From the NCBI RefSeq assembly GCF_014644415.1, contig NZ_BMKQ01000001.1:1-64000 (forward strand): a DNA stretch of 64,000 nucleotides. The letters run 5' to 3'. The notes under the pieces were generated by a model. That model had not been told where the DNA came from, ran no database searches, and was given only the letters and a program-made list of their open reading frames with translations. Of the stretch, positions 51,681-61,452 are shown one piece after another; the first letter of the stretch is position 1, and every line of letters starts with the position of its first letter. The translations under genes were made by a program, and so were the position numbers. Source of the stretch: Marmoricola endophyticus. Lineage in GTDB: Bacteria; Actinomycetota; Actinomycetes; Propionibacteriales; Nocardioidaceae.

Positions 51681-52655
51681 TCAGACGGCCTGCTCGGCCG
51701 AAACGGTCTGCTCGCGGGCCTCGATCGCCTGCTTGTACAGCCGCCCCGCGCGGTACGACGAGCGCACCAGCGGCCCGCTCATCACGCCCGCGAACCCGAT
51801 CTCGTCGGCCTCGTCGCGCAGCTCGACGAACTCCTCGGGCTTGACCCAGCGCTCGACGGGGTGGTGACGCTTGGTCGGACGCAGGTACTGCGTGATGGTG
51901 ATCAGCTCGCAGCCGGCGCCGTGCAGGTCGCGCAGCGCCTGGCTGATCTCCTCGCGGGTCTCGCCCATGCCGAGGATCAGGTTCGACTTGGTCACCAGCC
52001 CGAAGTCGCGGGCCTGGGTGATCACGTCCAGCGAGCGCTCGTACGTGAACGCCGGCCGGATCCGCTTGAAGATCCGCGGCACCGTCTCGACGTTGTGCGC
52101 GAGCACCTCGGGCCGCGACTCGAACACCTCGCGCAGCAGGTCCGGCTTGCCGTTGAAGTCGGGGATGAGGTTCTCCACCCCGGTGTCGGGGTTGAGCTCG
52201 TGGATCTTGCGCACGGTCTCGGCGTAGAGCCAGGCCCCGCCGTCGGGCAGGTCGTCGCGCGCGACGCCGGTGATCGTGGAGTAGCGCAGCTGCATCTTCT
52301 GCACCGACTCCGCCACCCGGCGCGGCTCGTCGCGGTCCAGCGGCGAGGGCTTGCCCGTGTCGATCTGGCAGAAGTCGCAGCGCCGCGTGCACTGCTCGCC
52401 GCCGATGAGGAAGGTCGCCTCGCGGTCCTCCCAGCACTCGAAGATGTTGGGGCAGCCCGCCTCCTGGCAGACCGTGTGCAGACCCTCGGACTTCACCAGC
52501 GCCTGCAGCTCGTTGTACTGCGGCCCCATCGACGCCTTGGTCTTGATCCAGGCCGGTTTGCGCTCGATCGGCGTCTCGGCGTTGCGCACCTCGAGCCGCA
52601 GCATCTTGCGACCCTCGGGGGCGGGGCTGGTGGACGTGTCCGGTGTCGCAGTCAC
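51681..52655 (-). CDS. lipA: Lipoyl synthase
   Basis: 324 residues. Radical-SAM enzyme inserting two sulphurs into octanoyl-E2. The three-Cys N-terminal auxiliary cluster ([12 protein letters not shown]) and the radical-SAM CTRRCDFC are intact, as are VGTGxx-type [18 protein letters not shown] and the C-terminal VRSSYRAG (auxiliary-cluster Ser). GTG 52655 follows TACGCT on the minus strand (52668-52663) by seven bases, a leaderless start. lipB is upstream, separated by a cell-wall gene. Confidence 0.96.
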   Translation of the reverse strand: MTATPDTSTSPAPEGRKMLRLEVRNAETPIERKPAWIKTKASMGPQYNELQALVKSEGLHTVCQEAGCPNIFECWEDREATFLIGGEQCTRRCDFCQIDTGKPSPLDRDEPRRVAESVQKMQLRYSTITGVARDDLPDGGAWLYAETVRKIHELNPDTGVENLIPDFNGKPDLLREVFESRPEVLAHNVETVPRIFKRIRPAFTYERSLDVITQARDFGLVTKSNLILGMGETREEISQALRDLHGAGCELITITQYLRPTKRHHPVERWVKPEEFVELRDEADEIGFAGVMSGPLVRSSYRAGRLYKQAIEAREQTVSAEQAV

Positions 52656-52698
52656 ACCGACCAGCGTACGCCGCGGCGGTTGCGCTCGTGGGCCCCGC

Positions 52699-54096
52699 TC
52701 AGCCGGCGGGAGGAGCCTCCAGCGTCAGCGTGACGGTGCTTCCCTGGGCCACCCTCGTGCTGCTCTGGTCCGGCGTCTGCGCAGTGACCACCGCTGTGTC
52801 GGTCGCGGTCACCCCGTCGGGGTCCACCGCCACGACGAGGCCCTTGCCCTGTAGCGCTGCGAGGGCGGCGGCGTACGACAGGCCGACGACGTCCGGCACC
52901 GGCCCCAACGACACGGTCACGGTGACGGTCGTACCGCGGTTCGCTCGCGCACCGGCCGCGACACTCTGTGTGATGACCTGTCCGATGGTCGTGGGGTCGT
53001 AGACGTCGGTGCGCGCCCCGGGGTAACCGGCTGCCTTCAGCTTCTCCAGAGCCTTCTCCGCCTCCAGCGCCGTGACGTCCGGCACCCGAGGCGTCTTCCA
53101 CACCGGCGGCTTCGGCGTGCCGGGCGCGGGGTTGCCGGGTGTCGGGTGGTTGCCGACGGGCGGCGTGCTGCCCGGCTTGGGCGCGCTCGGACGCTGGGGT
53201 GCCTGCGTGACCGCCCCGGTCGTGCTGGTCCTGGCCTTGGACGTGTGTGTGGGCTTGGCGACCGGCAGCCGGTCGGCGTCGTTGGCGCCGGCCCCGGCGT
53301 ACGACGACCCGGCCGAGCGGAAGTCGAGCAGACCGCTCGACGTCGCGCCGACGGCGTAGGTCGCCGACTGGTCCTTGGCGTAGGCCTGCGCGACGGCCAT
53401 GACGAGGGCGACGTACGACGCGGAGTTGTTGTACGAGCGCACCGCCGCCTTCGTGCCGGCGTCGGTGGCGAGGTCGTCGCCGTTGCCGCACAGGTAGACC
53501 GCCGCGGCGAGGGCCGCGTCGTCGATGTCCTGCGGGTCCCGCTTGCCGTCGCCGTCGCCGTCGACCGCGATGGTCGCCCAGGTGCTGGGCAGGATCTGCA
53601 TCGGACCGACGGCCCGGTCGTGCGTGCTGTCGCCGTCGAGCTGGCCGGCGTCGGTGTCGGCGACCAGCTTCACGCCCTTGCCGTCCAGGGGCACCCCGAC
53701 GATGCCCTTGGCGTTGCGTGCGCTGGTGCGGCCGTGGTCGGACTCGACCTGACCGACCGCGGCGAGGAGGGGCCAGGTCAGGTGGCAGCCGGGAGAGGCC
53801 GAGGCCATCGAGTCGGCGGCACGCTGGTAGGCGGCCAGTGCGGCCGGGGGGATGTCGGTCAACGACGCGGTCCGCAGTGCCTTGTCGCGCAGCCCCGCGC
53901 TGACGGCCTGTCCGCGCGGAGCGGTGCTGGCGGCGCGGTCCGTGCCGACGGTGGCCGGTGCCTGTCGCTCCGAGGTCGCCTGGATGGTTCGCGTGGGGTC
54001 GTCCTGGTTGGCGGAGACGACCGCCGTACCCGTCACAGCGAGCGCGACCGAGGCGACGGCGCCGGTGGTGAAGGTACGGACCGTTCGGGGTGACAT
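52699..54096 (-). CDS. Secreted lytic transglycosylase with two C-terminal PASTA domains
   Basis: 465 residues. Signal peptide ([20 protein letters not shown], ending VVSA). A soluble-lytic-transglycosylase-like domain covers ~residues 85-230: [19 protein letters not shown] with the catalytic Glu, [15 protein letters not shown] and the Asp-rich [21 protein letters not shown] Pro/Thr linker follows, then two PASTA repeats (~330-395 and ~398-465) that bind peptidoglycan stem peptides. Start ATG 54096 has GGGAG four bases upstream; the frame is open to 54159. It cuts glycan strands at the cell surface. It splits lipB from lipA. Confidence 0.88.
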   Translation of the reverse strand: MSPRTVRTFTTGAVASVALAVTGTAVVSANQDDPTRTIQATSERQAPATVGTDRAASTAPRGQAVSAGLRDKALRTASLTDIPPAALAAYQRAADSMASASPGCHLTWPLLAAVGQVESDHGRTSARNAKGIVGVPLDGKGVKLVADTDAGQLDGDSTHDRAVGPMQILPSTWATIAVDGDGDGKRDPQDIDDAALAAAVYLCGNGDDLATDAGTKAAVRSYNNSASYVALVMAVAQAYAKDQSATYAVGATSSGLLDFRSAGSSYAGAGANDADRLPVAKPTHTSKARTSTTGAVTQAPQRPSAPKPGSTPPVGNHPTPGNPAPGTPKPPVWKTPRVPDVTALEAEKALEKLKAAGYPGARTDVYDPTTIGQVITQSVAAGARANRGTTVTVTVSLGPVPDVVGLSYAAALAALQGKGLVVAVDPDGVTATDTAVVTAQTPDQSSTRVAQGSTVTLTLEAPPAG

Positions 54097-54245
54097 GAGG
54101 CTCCCAGGCGGCTTGCATCGGATGGTGGGACGACCGTCCCCGAGGCGGGGCAGCCGCACCCGATGACGTCCGCTGAAGCGTAGGTCACCGAACGGTCCGT
54201 TGGACAGGGATTCCGGCTAAATCGGACCGGTTGTTCGCTCGCTGT

Positions 54246-54953
54246 TCAGGAGCGGGCACCGAGCACCGGCACCCGCGGTCCGCGGCCGGGCTCGGGACGG
54301 GGCTCGTAGTCCGGCGTCGCGTCGTACGACGTCCAGGCCAGCAGCCGCTCCAGGTGACGTCGTACGAGCGGAACGGTCTCGGCCACCGGCACGTCACGAC
54401 CGAGCTCGGCGCTGAGCGACGTCACGCCCGCGTCGGCGATGCCGCAGGGGACGAACCGGTCGTACCAGCCGAGGTCGACGTCGGCGTTGAGCGCGAAGCC
54501 GTGCATGGTCACGCCGCGGCTGACCCGGATCCCGAGCGCGGCAATCTTGCGCTCGGGTCGGCCCTCGCCGGCCCGCAGCCAGACGCCGCTGCGACCCGGG
54601 ACCCGCGCGGTCGTGACGCCGAGGTCGCGGCACACGCCGATCAGCGCCTCCTCGACCCGTCGGACGTAGTCGACGACCTTGACGTGGTCGGGGAGCCGGA
54701 CGATCGGGTAGCCGACCAGCTGGCCGGGCCCGTGGAAGGTGATCTTGCCTCCGCGGTCGACGTCGATGACCTCTGCGCCACCGGTGTCGGTGGGCAGCTC
54801 GGAGGCGTCGGTGCGCTTGCCGCAGGTGTAGACCGGCGGGTGCTCGACGAGCAGCAGCCGGTCGGGGCCGCCGGAGACGACCTCCTCGTGCTCCTCGCGC
54901 TGGCGGTCCCAGGCGGCGCGGTAGTCCAGTATGCCGAGGTCGATCACGTCCAC
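54246..54953 (-). CDS. lipB: Octanoyl-[acyl carrier protein]:protein N-octanoyltransferase
   Basis: 235 residues. LipB transfers octanoate from ACP to E2 Lys. Catalytic pair: Lys in [22 protein letters not shown] and Cys in [31 protein letters not shown] is also present. GTG 54953 lies seven bases from TACTGT on the minus strand (54966-54961), so leaderless. The C-terminus carries a ~20-residue Pro/Arg tail. lipA is 1.6 kb downstream past the transglycosylase. Confidence 0.95.
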   Translation of the reverse strand: MDVIDLGILDYRAAWDRQREEHEEVVSGGPDRLLLVEHPPVYTCGKRTDASELPTDTGGAEVIDVDRGGKITFHGPGQLVGYPIVRLPDHVKVVDYVRRVEEALIGVCRDLGVTTARVPGRSGVWLRAGEGRPERKIAALGIRVSRGVTMHGFALNADVDLGWYDRFVPCGIADAGVTSLSAELGRDVPVAETVPLVRRHLERLLAWTSYDATPDYEPRPEPGRGPRVPVLGARS

Positions 54954-55017
54954 GACAGCGACAGTACGCCTGTGGATAACGCGTTCGGGCCGGCGCGGTG
55001 GCGGCACAGTGGACGCC

Positions 55018-55551
55018 ATGAGCGAGACCGGGTGGCGGTGGTGGGGGCTGGTGGCCCTCGGCGGCGTCTCGCTGCTGCTCGGGACGTACCTCGTGCTGGC
55101 GGGGCGGACCGACGCCGGAGCGGCCGGCGACTCCCACGGGGCGGCGGTCCGGCCACCCGGCGGGACGGCGCACGACGCGTCGGGTGCGCTGGACGTGCTC
55201 CACCGCTGGGACGCCGCGCGCTCCCGCGCGTGGGCGGCCGGTGACGTCGAGGGGCTGCGGGGCCTCTACGTCGACGACGCGCCGGCGGGCGCCCGCGACG
55301 TGGCGATGCTCCGGGCCTACCTCGGCCGTGGGCTCGTGGTCCGCGGCCTGCGGATGCAGGTGCTGGACGCACGGGTGCGCCACCTCGACCCGGCTGTCGT
55401 ACGCCTCCAGGTGACCGAGCGGCTCGCCGGCGGCGTGGCCGACGACGCCGAGCGGTCCCGGGCGCTGCCCAGGGACTCGACCAGCACGCGCCTCGTCGAG
55501 CTGCGTCGCGCGGCAGGGCGGTGGCGGGTGGCGGCGGTCAGCCAGGCGTGA
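55018..55551 (+). CDS. Secreted/membrane-anchored hypothetical protein
   Basis: 177 residues. N-terminal membrane helix ([22 protein letters not shown]) then Gly/Ala-rich linker and an alpha/beta domain ([48 protein letters not shown]) that looks NTF2/SnoaL-like. Function unknown. Divergent from lipB with a 64-bp spacer. No known homologue family named with confidence. Confidence 0.65.
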   Translation: MSETGWRWWGLVALGGVSLLLGTYLVLAGRTDAGAAGDSHGAAVRPPGGTAHDASGALDVLHRWDAARSRAWAAGDVEGLRGLYVDDAPAGARDVAMLRAYLGRGLVVRGLRMQVLDARVRHLDPAVVRLQVTERLAGGVADDAERSRALPRDSTSTRLVELRRAAGRWRVAAVSQA

Positions 55552-55569
55552 GGCGGCTCGGGCCTCCGC

Positions 55570-56472
55570 TCATCCGGCAGCGAGGGCGGCCGCGACGGTG
55601 TCCGTGATGTCCGGGTGGGCGAAGGAGTAGCCGCTGTCCAGCAGTGCCGCGGGGACGGCCCGCACCGAGCCGAGCAGCTCCGGGGCGAGGTCGCCGGCCG
55701 CCGGCCGGATCAGGAACGACGGCAGCTTGACCAGCGCCGGCCTGCTGAGCGCCTTGGCCAGCGCCTTCGTGAACTCGTCGTTGGTCGCGGGCTCCGGCAG
55801 GGACAGGTTGACCGGACCGGACACCTCGTCGTGCTCCGCGCAGTGGACGACGGCGCCGACCCAGTCCTCGGTCGAGATGGTCGGGAAGTACTGCTCTCCC
55901 GAACCCAGCGGGCCGCCCAGCCCGGCCTTGAACAGCGGCACCAGCAGGCTCAGCGGTGCGCTGCGCCGGTCGAGCACGGGGGAGGTGCGCAGGTAGACCA
56001 CGCGGGCGCCGCTGCGCTCCGCCGGCTCCGCCGCCTCCTGCCAAACGCGGGAGACGTGGGTGAGCAGGTGGTCGCCGGCCGAGTCGGCCGACTCGTCGAG
56101 CACCTCGTCGCCGCGGTCGCCGTAGTACGAGATGCCGTTGCCGGCGAGGAACACCGGCCGGTCCTCGACCTCGGCGATCGCGCGGGCCAGCGTGCCGGTC
56201 GTCGCGACCCGGCTCTCCTCAAGCTCACGCTTCCACTTCTGCGAGTGGGGGTTGCCGAAGGTCGGCGCACCGGCCAGGTTGACCACGACGTCGGCCGCGG
56301 CCACCAGGCCGGCGTCGAGCCCGGCCCGGTCGGCGTACGGGTCCCACTGCTGCTGGTCAGGCCCGGACGGCTCGCCGCGGACCAGGCGCGTGACCGTGTG
56401 CTCACGTCGTGCCAGCTCCTCCCGCAGGCGCGTGCCGAGGAAGCCGGAGGAGCCCGCGATGAGGAAGTGCAT
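55570..56472 (-). CDS. TIGR01777-family NAD(P)-dependent epimerase
   Basis: 300 residues: [51 protein letters not shown] and [12 protein letters not shown], all typical of the YfcH/SDR39U1 group. Biochemical role unknown in bacteria. Conserved neighbour of lipB (Rv2216). ATG 56472. Divergent from lpdA, 78 bp apart. Confidence 0.9.
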   Translation of the reverse strand: MHFLIAGSSGFLGTRLREELARREHTVTRLVRGEPSGPDQQQWDPYADRAGLDAGLVAAADVVVNLAGAPTFGNPHSQKWKRELEESRVATTGTLARAIAEVEDRPVFLAGNGISYYGDRGDEVLDESADSAGDHLLTHVSRVWQEAAEPAERSGARVVYLRTSPVLDRRSAPLSLLVPLFKAGLGGPLGSGEQYFPTISTEDWVGAVVHCAEHDEVSGPVNLSLPEPATNDEFTKALAKALSRPALVKLPSFLIRPAAGDLAPELLGSVRAVPAALLDSGYSFAHPDITDTVAAALAAG

Positions 56473-56550
56473 GTGCCCACAGTCCCACGGGGCAGGACGG
56501 TGCACGACCCCGTCAGGGAGGTGCCGGTCCGGGGAATAGGCTCAGGTCTC

Positions 56551-57942
56551 GTGAGCCACTTCGATGTCGTCGTCCTCGGTGCGGGCCCCGGTGGGTACGT
56601 CGCCGCCATCCGCGCCTCGCAGCTCGGCAAGTCCGTTGCCGTGATCGAGAAGAAGTACTGGGGCGGCGTCTGCCTCAACGTCGGCTGCATCCCCTCCAAG
56701 GCCCTGCTCCGCAACGCCGAGCTGGCGCACCTGCTCGAGCACGAGAAGGACCTGTTCGGGATCACCGGCGAGGTCTCGATGGAGTACGGCGCCACGCACG
56801 CTCGCAGCCGCAAGGTGTCCAAGGGCATCGTCAACGGCGTCCACTACCTGATGAAGAAGAACAAGATCACCGAGATCGACGGGTGGGGGACCTTCAAGGA
56901 CTCCGCGACGCTCACCGTCGAGCTCAACGACGGTGGCACCGACGAGATCACCTGGGACGACCTGATCATCGCCACCGGCGCGACCACGCGGCTGGTGCCC
57001 GGCACCGAGCTGTCGGAGAACGTCGTGACCTACGAGGAGCAGATCCTCGACGAGACGCTGCCCGGCTCGATCGTGATCGCCGGCTCCGGCGCGATCGGCG
57101 TGGAGTTCGCCTACGTGATGGCCAACTTCGGGGTGCAGGTGACGATCGTCGAGTTCCTCGACCGCATGGTGCCCACCGAGGACGCCGAGGTCTCCAAGGA
57201 GCTGCTCAAGCACTACAAGAGGCTCGGCGTCGACGTCCGGCTGTCCACCAAGGTCGAGAAGATCGAGGACACCGGCTCGAGCGTGAAGGTGACTGTCTCC
57301 AAGGACGGGTCCACCGACGTCATCGAGGCCGACAAGGTGCTCCAGGCGATCGGCTTCGCGCCGCGGCTGGACGGCTACGGCCTGGACAAGTCCGGCGTCG
57401 AGACCACCGAGCGCGGCGCGATCGCCGTCGACGAGCGCGGCCGTACCAACGTCGAGCACGTGTACGCGATCGGCGACGTCACCGGCAAGCTGATGCTGGC
57501 CCACACCGCCGAGGCGATGGGCGTCGTCGCGGCCGAGACGATCGCTGGCGCGGAGACCGTCGAGATCGACTTCGACATGATCCCGCGGGCGACGTACTGC
57601 CAGCCGCAGATCGCCTCCTTCGGCTACTCAGAGGAGCAGGCCAAGGAGAAGGGGTACGACGTCAAGACCGCCAAGTTCCCGTTCTCCGCCAACGGCAAGG
57701 CGGCCGGGCTGGGGGAGACCGCGGGGTTCGTGAAGATCGTCGCCGACGCGACGTACAACGAGATCCTCGGCGCCGCGCTGATCGGCCCGGACGTCACCGA
57801 GCTGCTGCCCGCCCTGACGCTGGCCCAGAAGTGGGACCTCACCGCCGACGAGGTCGCCCGCAACGTCTTCGCCCACCCGACGCTCTCCGAGGCGGTCAAG
57901 GAGGCCGTCGAGGGTCTCGCCGGGCACATGATCAATCTCTGA
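56551..57942 (+). CDS. lpdA: Dihydrolipoamide dehydrogenase
   Basis: 463 residues. FAD site [16 protein letters not shown], redox disulfide [19 protein letters not shown]-site [34 protein letters not shown] and the active-site His-Glu [16 protein letters not shown]. It reoxidises lipoamide on E2 of pyruvate, 2-oxoglutarate or glycine-cleavage complexes. GTG 56551 follows TAGGCT (56537-56542) by eight bases. A second Lpd follows sucB at the right end, so this one may serve a different complex. Confidence 0.96.
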   Translation: MSHFDVVVLGAGPGGYVAAIRASQLGKSVAVIEKKYWGGVCLNVGCIPSKALLRNAELAHLLEHEKDLFGITGEVSMEYGATHARSRKVSKGIVNGVHYLMKKNKITEIDGWGTFKDSATLTVELNDGGTDEITWDDLIIATGATTRLVPGTELSENVVTYEEQILDETLPGSIVIAGSGAIGVEFAYVMANFGVQVTIVEFLDRMVPTEDAEVSKELLKHYKRLGVDVRLSTKVEKIEDTGSSVKVTVSKDGSTDVIEADKVLQAIGFAPRLDGYGLDKSGVETTERGAIAVDERGRTNVEHVYAIGDVTGKLMLAHTAEAMGVVAAETIAGAETVEIDFDMIPRATYCQPQIASFGYSEEQAKEKGYDVKTAKFPFSANGKAAGLGETAGFVKIVADATYNEILGAALIGPDVTELLPALTLAQKWDLTADEVARNVFAHPTLSEAVKEAVEGLAGHMINL

Positions 57943-57957
57943 GAGCCGCGCAGAGCG

Positions 57958-58001
57958 GGTCTCGACGAGCTCGACCACCGGTGGTCGAGCCCGTCGAGAC
58001 C
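57958..58001. repeat. 44-bp palindrome between convergent genes
   Basis: 22-bp arms with a single mismatch around CCGG (ggtctcgac...ggtggtcgag...gtcgagacc). It sits 16 bases after the lpdA stop and ~80 bases from the CoA-transferase stop. Member of the dispersed family, and positioned to serve as a bidirectional terminator. Confidence 0.9.
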
Positions 58002-58081
58002 TCACCACGCAGCGACGTCGGTCCGAGCGACGCGCGCGAGGTGGTGCCTCACCGCGAGCCTGACACGCCGATCGCGCTACC

Positions 58082-59233
58082 TCAGCGGATCTCGCCCAGC
58101 ACCTCGGCGGTGTCCTGGCCGAGGGTGGGCGCGGGGCGCCGGATCGCGGCGGGGGTGCCGCTGAACCGGACAGGGATGCCGATCGTCCGGTAGGCCCCCT
58201 CGGTGGGGTGCTCGGCGACGTCGAGCAGGCCGCCGTCGCGGACGTACGCCGACTCGGTGGCGTGCTCGAGCTCGAGCACCGGTGCCATCGGGATGCTGTG
58301 CTGCTCGCACAGCTGCTCCCACTCCTGCGTGGTGCGCTCGGGGGCGATCGCCTCGATCTGGCGGTACAGCACGCTCATGTCGGCCAGGACCGTCGCCCAG
58401 TCGGAGAACCGCGGGTCGTCGTTCAGCTCGCCGTGCCCGGACGCCTCGAAGAAGTCGCGGACGTTGGCCGGGCTGTACGGGAGGATGCACGCCCAGCCGT
58501 CCTTCGTCTGCACCGCCGAGTGTCCCTCGCTCAGCGAGCGGTAGAAGCCGGTCGGGCCCTCGGGCGGCTCGAACGTGTGACCGCCGAGGTGCTCGACGAG
58601 GTTGAACGCCAGCATCGTGTCGGTCATCGGCACCTCGACGTGCTGGCCCTTCCCGGTGGCGCGCTGGCTGATGACCGCGGCGAGCGTGGAGTAGACGACC
58701 GTGAGCGCGCAGACCTTGTCGGCCAGGATCGTCGGGACGTACGCCGCCTTCCCCGTCGAGCGCAGCATCAGGTCGGTGAGGCCGCTGGCGGCCTGGACGA
58801 TCTCGTCGTACGCCGCGTGGTCGGCCTCGGGGGAGTCGGACCGGAAGCCCTGCGCGGAGGTGTAGACGAGGTGCGGGTACTGCGCGGTGATGGTGTCCGG
58901 GTCGAGCCCGAGCCGCTGCAGCGCACCGGGACGCATGTTGGTGACGAGCACGTCGGCGCCGGCCAGCAGCCGGTGCAGGTCGGCCAGTCCGTCCTCGGAC
59001 TTCAGGTCGAGGACGACGCTGCGCTTGTTGCGGTTGACGTTGAGCCCCAGGGCGCCCATGCCCTCGTGCCGCTTGGGTACGGAGCGCCGAGCGAGGTCGC
59101 CGTGCGCGGACTCGACCTTGATCACCTCGGCCCCGAGGTCGCCCATGATCTGGGTGGCGTACGGCCCCATCACGACGGTCGCCAGGTCGATGACCCGGAC
59201 CCCGTCGAGGGCACCCGGTGCCGGTGTCGTCAT
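58082..59233 (-). CDS. CaiB/BaiF-type (family III) CoA-transferase
   Basis: 383 residues: GVRVIDLATVVMGPYATQIMGDLGAEVIKVE, VLVTNMRPGAL, GQHVEVPM and the putative nucleophile Asp in HAAYDEIVQAASG. It transfers CoA between carboxylates (for example succinyl-CoA and an acyl acid). Substrate unknown; in Nocardioidaceae many such copies serve sterol, carnitine or aromatic acid degradation. ATG 59233 preceded by GGAG (AAGGAGC). Converges with lpdA. Confidence 0.92.
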   Translation of the reverse strand: MTTPAPGALDGVRVIDLATVVMGPYATQIMGDLGAEVIKVESAHGDLARRSVPKRHEGMGALGLNVNRNKRSVVLDLKSEDGLADLHRLLAGADVLVTNMRPGALQRLGLDPDTITAQYPHLVYTSAQGFRSDSPEADHAAYDEIVQAASGLTDLMLRSTGKAAYVPTILADKVCALTVVYSTLAAVISQRATGKGQHVEVPMTDTMLAFNLVEHLGGHTFEPPEGPTGFYRSLSEGHSAVQTKDGWACILPYSPANVRDFFEASGHGELNDDPRFSDWATVLADMSVLYRQIEAIAPERTTQEWEQLCEQHSIPMAPVLELEHATESAYVRDGGLLDVAEHPTEGAYRTIGIPVRFSGTPAAIRRPAPTLGQDTAEVLGEIR

Positions 59234-59255
59234 CGGTGCTGCTCCTTCGTCTGGA

Positions 59256-59990
59256 CTACGCGTCCAGGCTGCTCTGATCGCCGGCCGGGTGCAAAGCCGC
59301 GTGGTGTGACGTCCGCGATGCCCGTCCCGTCCAGGGCAGGGTGATCAGTGCCCAGGCGAGGGCGACGACGGCGACCTCCGCGACGACGTACACGGGCCAG
59401 GGCCCGAGGTAGTCCAGCGCCGTGCCGACGGAGGGCTTGCGGTTGAAGTAGCCGTAGTTGGTGCCCAGCACCGCGTTGAGCACCATCACCGCGGCGACCC
59501 AGGCCAGCGTGATCACCACCGAGGTCCGGTAGCCGCGCCAGTCCGGGCCGTCCTCGCGGCGCCCGGAGGCGGCGAGCCAGACCGCGGCCCAGACGCTCAG
59601 GAAGTGCATCCCCCAGAACATGAAGTACCGCGGGTCGGGGAACAGCTGCTCCAGCGAGGGCGTGAGGATCGCCTGCGGCACCAGGGTCAGCCCCCAGAAG
59701 TACAGCAGCGTCGTGGCCCAGCGCCGGCGTGTCCACAGCGCGTAGATCGCCAGCATCCAGGTCAGGTCGCAGACCTGCAGCGGCAGCGAGGTCCCGAGAC
59801 CGAAGTCGCCGGGCAGCAGCTGCGCCACCTGGAGCGGCACCGTGAAGACCGGGATGACGACGGCGAGCGTGCGTCGTACGACGACCGAGTCGCCCGTACG
59901 ACGACCGACCAGCACGATCGCGACGCTGACCACCACGCAGAGGGCGATGAGGGACAGGTGCTCGGGACCGAAGGCCTGGAAGCGGGTCAC
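59256..59990 (-). CDS. TIGR02206-family membrane protein (YwaF-like)
   Basis: 244 residues and six or more helices. Typical pieces: FGPEHLSLIALCVV, VCDLTWMLAIYALW, YFWGLTLVPQAILTPSLE, MHFLSVWAAVWL and GTNYGYFNRKP. Function unknown; family occurs in Bacillus (YwaF) and actinobacteria. GTG 59990 fits the start of the family; an in-frame ATG at 60026 is possible. Gene order RtcB - TIGR02206 - CoA-transferase on the minus strand. Confidence 0.85.
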   Translation of the reverse strand: MTRFQAFGPEHLSLIALCVVVSVAIVLVGRRTGDSVVVRRTLAVVIPVFTVPLQVAQLLPGDFGLGTSLPLQVCDLTWMLAIYALWTRRRWATTLLYFWGLTLVPQAILTPSLEQLFPDPRYFMFWGMHFLSVWAAVWLAASGRREDGPDWRGYRTSVVITLAWVAAVMVLNAVLGTNYGYFNRKPSVGTALDYLGPWPVYVVAEVAVVALAWALITLPWTGRASRTSHHAALHPAGDQSSLDA

Positions 59991-60050
59991 GCGCCCATGG
60001 TCCCCGGTCGGTCGACCGAGGACCATGGGTCCGCGTGCTCAGCAGCGGCC

Positions 60051-61226
60051 TCAGTCGCCCTTGACGTTGACCACCTGGCGCAGCGTGTGCCGGACCTCGA
60101 CGAGGTCGGCGGCGTCGGCCATCACCTGGTCGATGTCCTTGTACGCCGCCGGGATCTCGTCGACGAAGGCGTCGGTGTCGCGGTACTCGATGCCGGCCAT
60201 GGCCGCCCGGAGCTGCTCGCGGTCGAACGTCCTGCGGGCCGCCGACCGGGAGTACACCCGCCCCGCGCCGTGCGGCGCCGACTGCAGCGCCAGCGGGTTG
60301 GCGCGACCGGACACGACGTAGGACGCCGTCCCCATCGAGCCCGGGATCAGCCCCGGCACGCCCTCGCCGGCGTGGATCGCGCCCTTGCGTGAGACCCACA
60401 CGTCCTTGGCGAAGTGCCGCTCCTGCTCGGTGTAGTTGTGGTGGCAGTTGATCTCCTCCTGCCGCTCCACCTCGCCGGACAGCCCCAGCCACTCACCGAA
60501 GCAGCGCGCCACCCGGTCCATCATCTCCTCGCGGTTGAGCAGGGCGTAGTGCTGCGCCCACCGCATCTGCGCGATGTAGGTCCAGAACTCCTCGGTGTCC
60601 TCCACGAGGTACGCCAGGTCCGGGTGCGGCAGCGGGATCCACCACTTCCTGCACAGCTCGCTCGCGACCTTGATGTGGCGCTGCGCGATCTTGTTGCCGA
60701 CCCCGCGCGAGCCCGAGTGCAGGAACAGCCAGACCCGGTCCCGCTCGTCGGCGGTGATCTCGATGAAGTGGTTCCCGCTGCCGAGGGTGCCCAGCTGCAG
60801 CTCCCAGCGGGCGGCGTACGACGCCGGGTCGAAGCCCGCCTGCTCGGCCCGCTCACGGAGGTCGACGAGGCGTGCCTCGGTGTGCTCGCGGGTGACCGAC
60901 TTGTTGGCGACGCCGGCGCTGAGCGGGATGGACCGCTCGATCTCGCGCCGGACGGTACGCCGGTCCTCCGGCAGGTCCGCGAGGGTCGCCGGCGTACGGA
61001 CCGCGATCATGCCGCAGCCGATGTCCACCCCGACCGCGGCCGGGATGATCGCACCGAGGGTAGGGATCACCGACCCGACGGTCGCGCCCTTGCCCAGGTG
61101 GGCGTCGGGCATCAGCGCCAGGTGCGGGTGGATGAACGGCAGCGACGCCGTGGTGATCGCCTGCTCGCGGGTAGGGGCGTCGAGGATCGACGCCCAGCTG
61201 AGCAGGTGCTTCGTGAGGTGCTCCAT
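60051..61226 (-). CDS. rtcB: RtcB family RNA ligase
   Basis: 391 residues. GTP/Mn-dependent 3'-phosphate RNA ligase fold: PDAHLGKGATVGSVI, AAVGVDIGCGMIAVR (Cys/Asp metal ligands), LGTLGSGNHFIEI, FLHSGSRGVGN, CHHNYTEQE, GSMGTASYVVSG and SAPHGAGRVYSRSAAR containing the guanylylated His. The usual C-terminal VKG end (VNVKGD) is present. Role is tRNA or rRNA repair; no archease or rtcR/rtcA nearby. ATG 61226 with AGGAAGG upstream. Confidence 0.93.
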   Translation of the reverse strand: MEHLTKHLLSWASILDAPTREQAITTASLPFIHPHLALMPDAHLGKGATVGSVIPTLGAIIPAAVGVDIGCGMIAVRTPATLADLPEDRRTVRREIERSIPLSAGVANKSVTREHTEARLVDLRERAEQAGFDPASYAARWELQLGTLGSGNHFIEITADERDRVWLFLHSGSRGVGNKIAQRHIKVASELCRKWWIPLPHPDLAYLVEDTEEFWTYIAQMRWAQHYALLNREEMMDRVARCFGEWLGLSGEVERQEEINCHHNYTEQERHFAKDVWVSRKGAIHAGEGVPGLIPGSMGTASYVVSGRANPLALQSAPHGAGRVYSRSAARRTFDREQLRAAMAGIEYRDTDAFVDEIPAAYKDIDQVMADAADLVEVRHTLRQVVNVKGD

Positions 61227-61452
61227 GGTCCTTCCTGTTCTCCGTCGGTCCGCGTCGGTCGCGGGCCGCGGGGAAGGCTAGGAGGAGGGCGCCGCTCGGT
61301 GCACCCGGATTTGCTGGCGTTCGTCACTCGGGTCAGATCGCGGGCGCCCGTCCCGGACCATTGCCTCAGATGTCGGTTCTGTGTCGACGTCTGAGTCGTC
61401 GCTCGCTGCGGCACACCTCGCTGCGCTCGGCGTACCTCCGCTCGCTCCTTGG

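Noticed and set aside
54097-54245. c-di-AMP (ydaO-type) riboswitch or other leader before the transglycosylase
   Set aside because: Cell-wall hydrolase context made it worth checking, but the conserved core motifs of that riboswitch were not recognisable. A GGAAT...CGTT ECF-like promoter is possible but spacing is poor.
54971-54979. TGTGGATAA, matching a DnaA box
   Set aside because: A single copy with no cluster, no dnaA/dnaN and no AT-rich region; not an origin.
55615-56550. Extension of lpdA upstream
   Set aside because: Antisense to the TIGR01777 epimerase; the FAD-binding motif begins right after GTG 56551.
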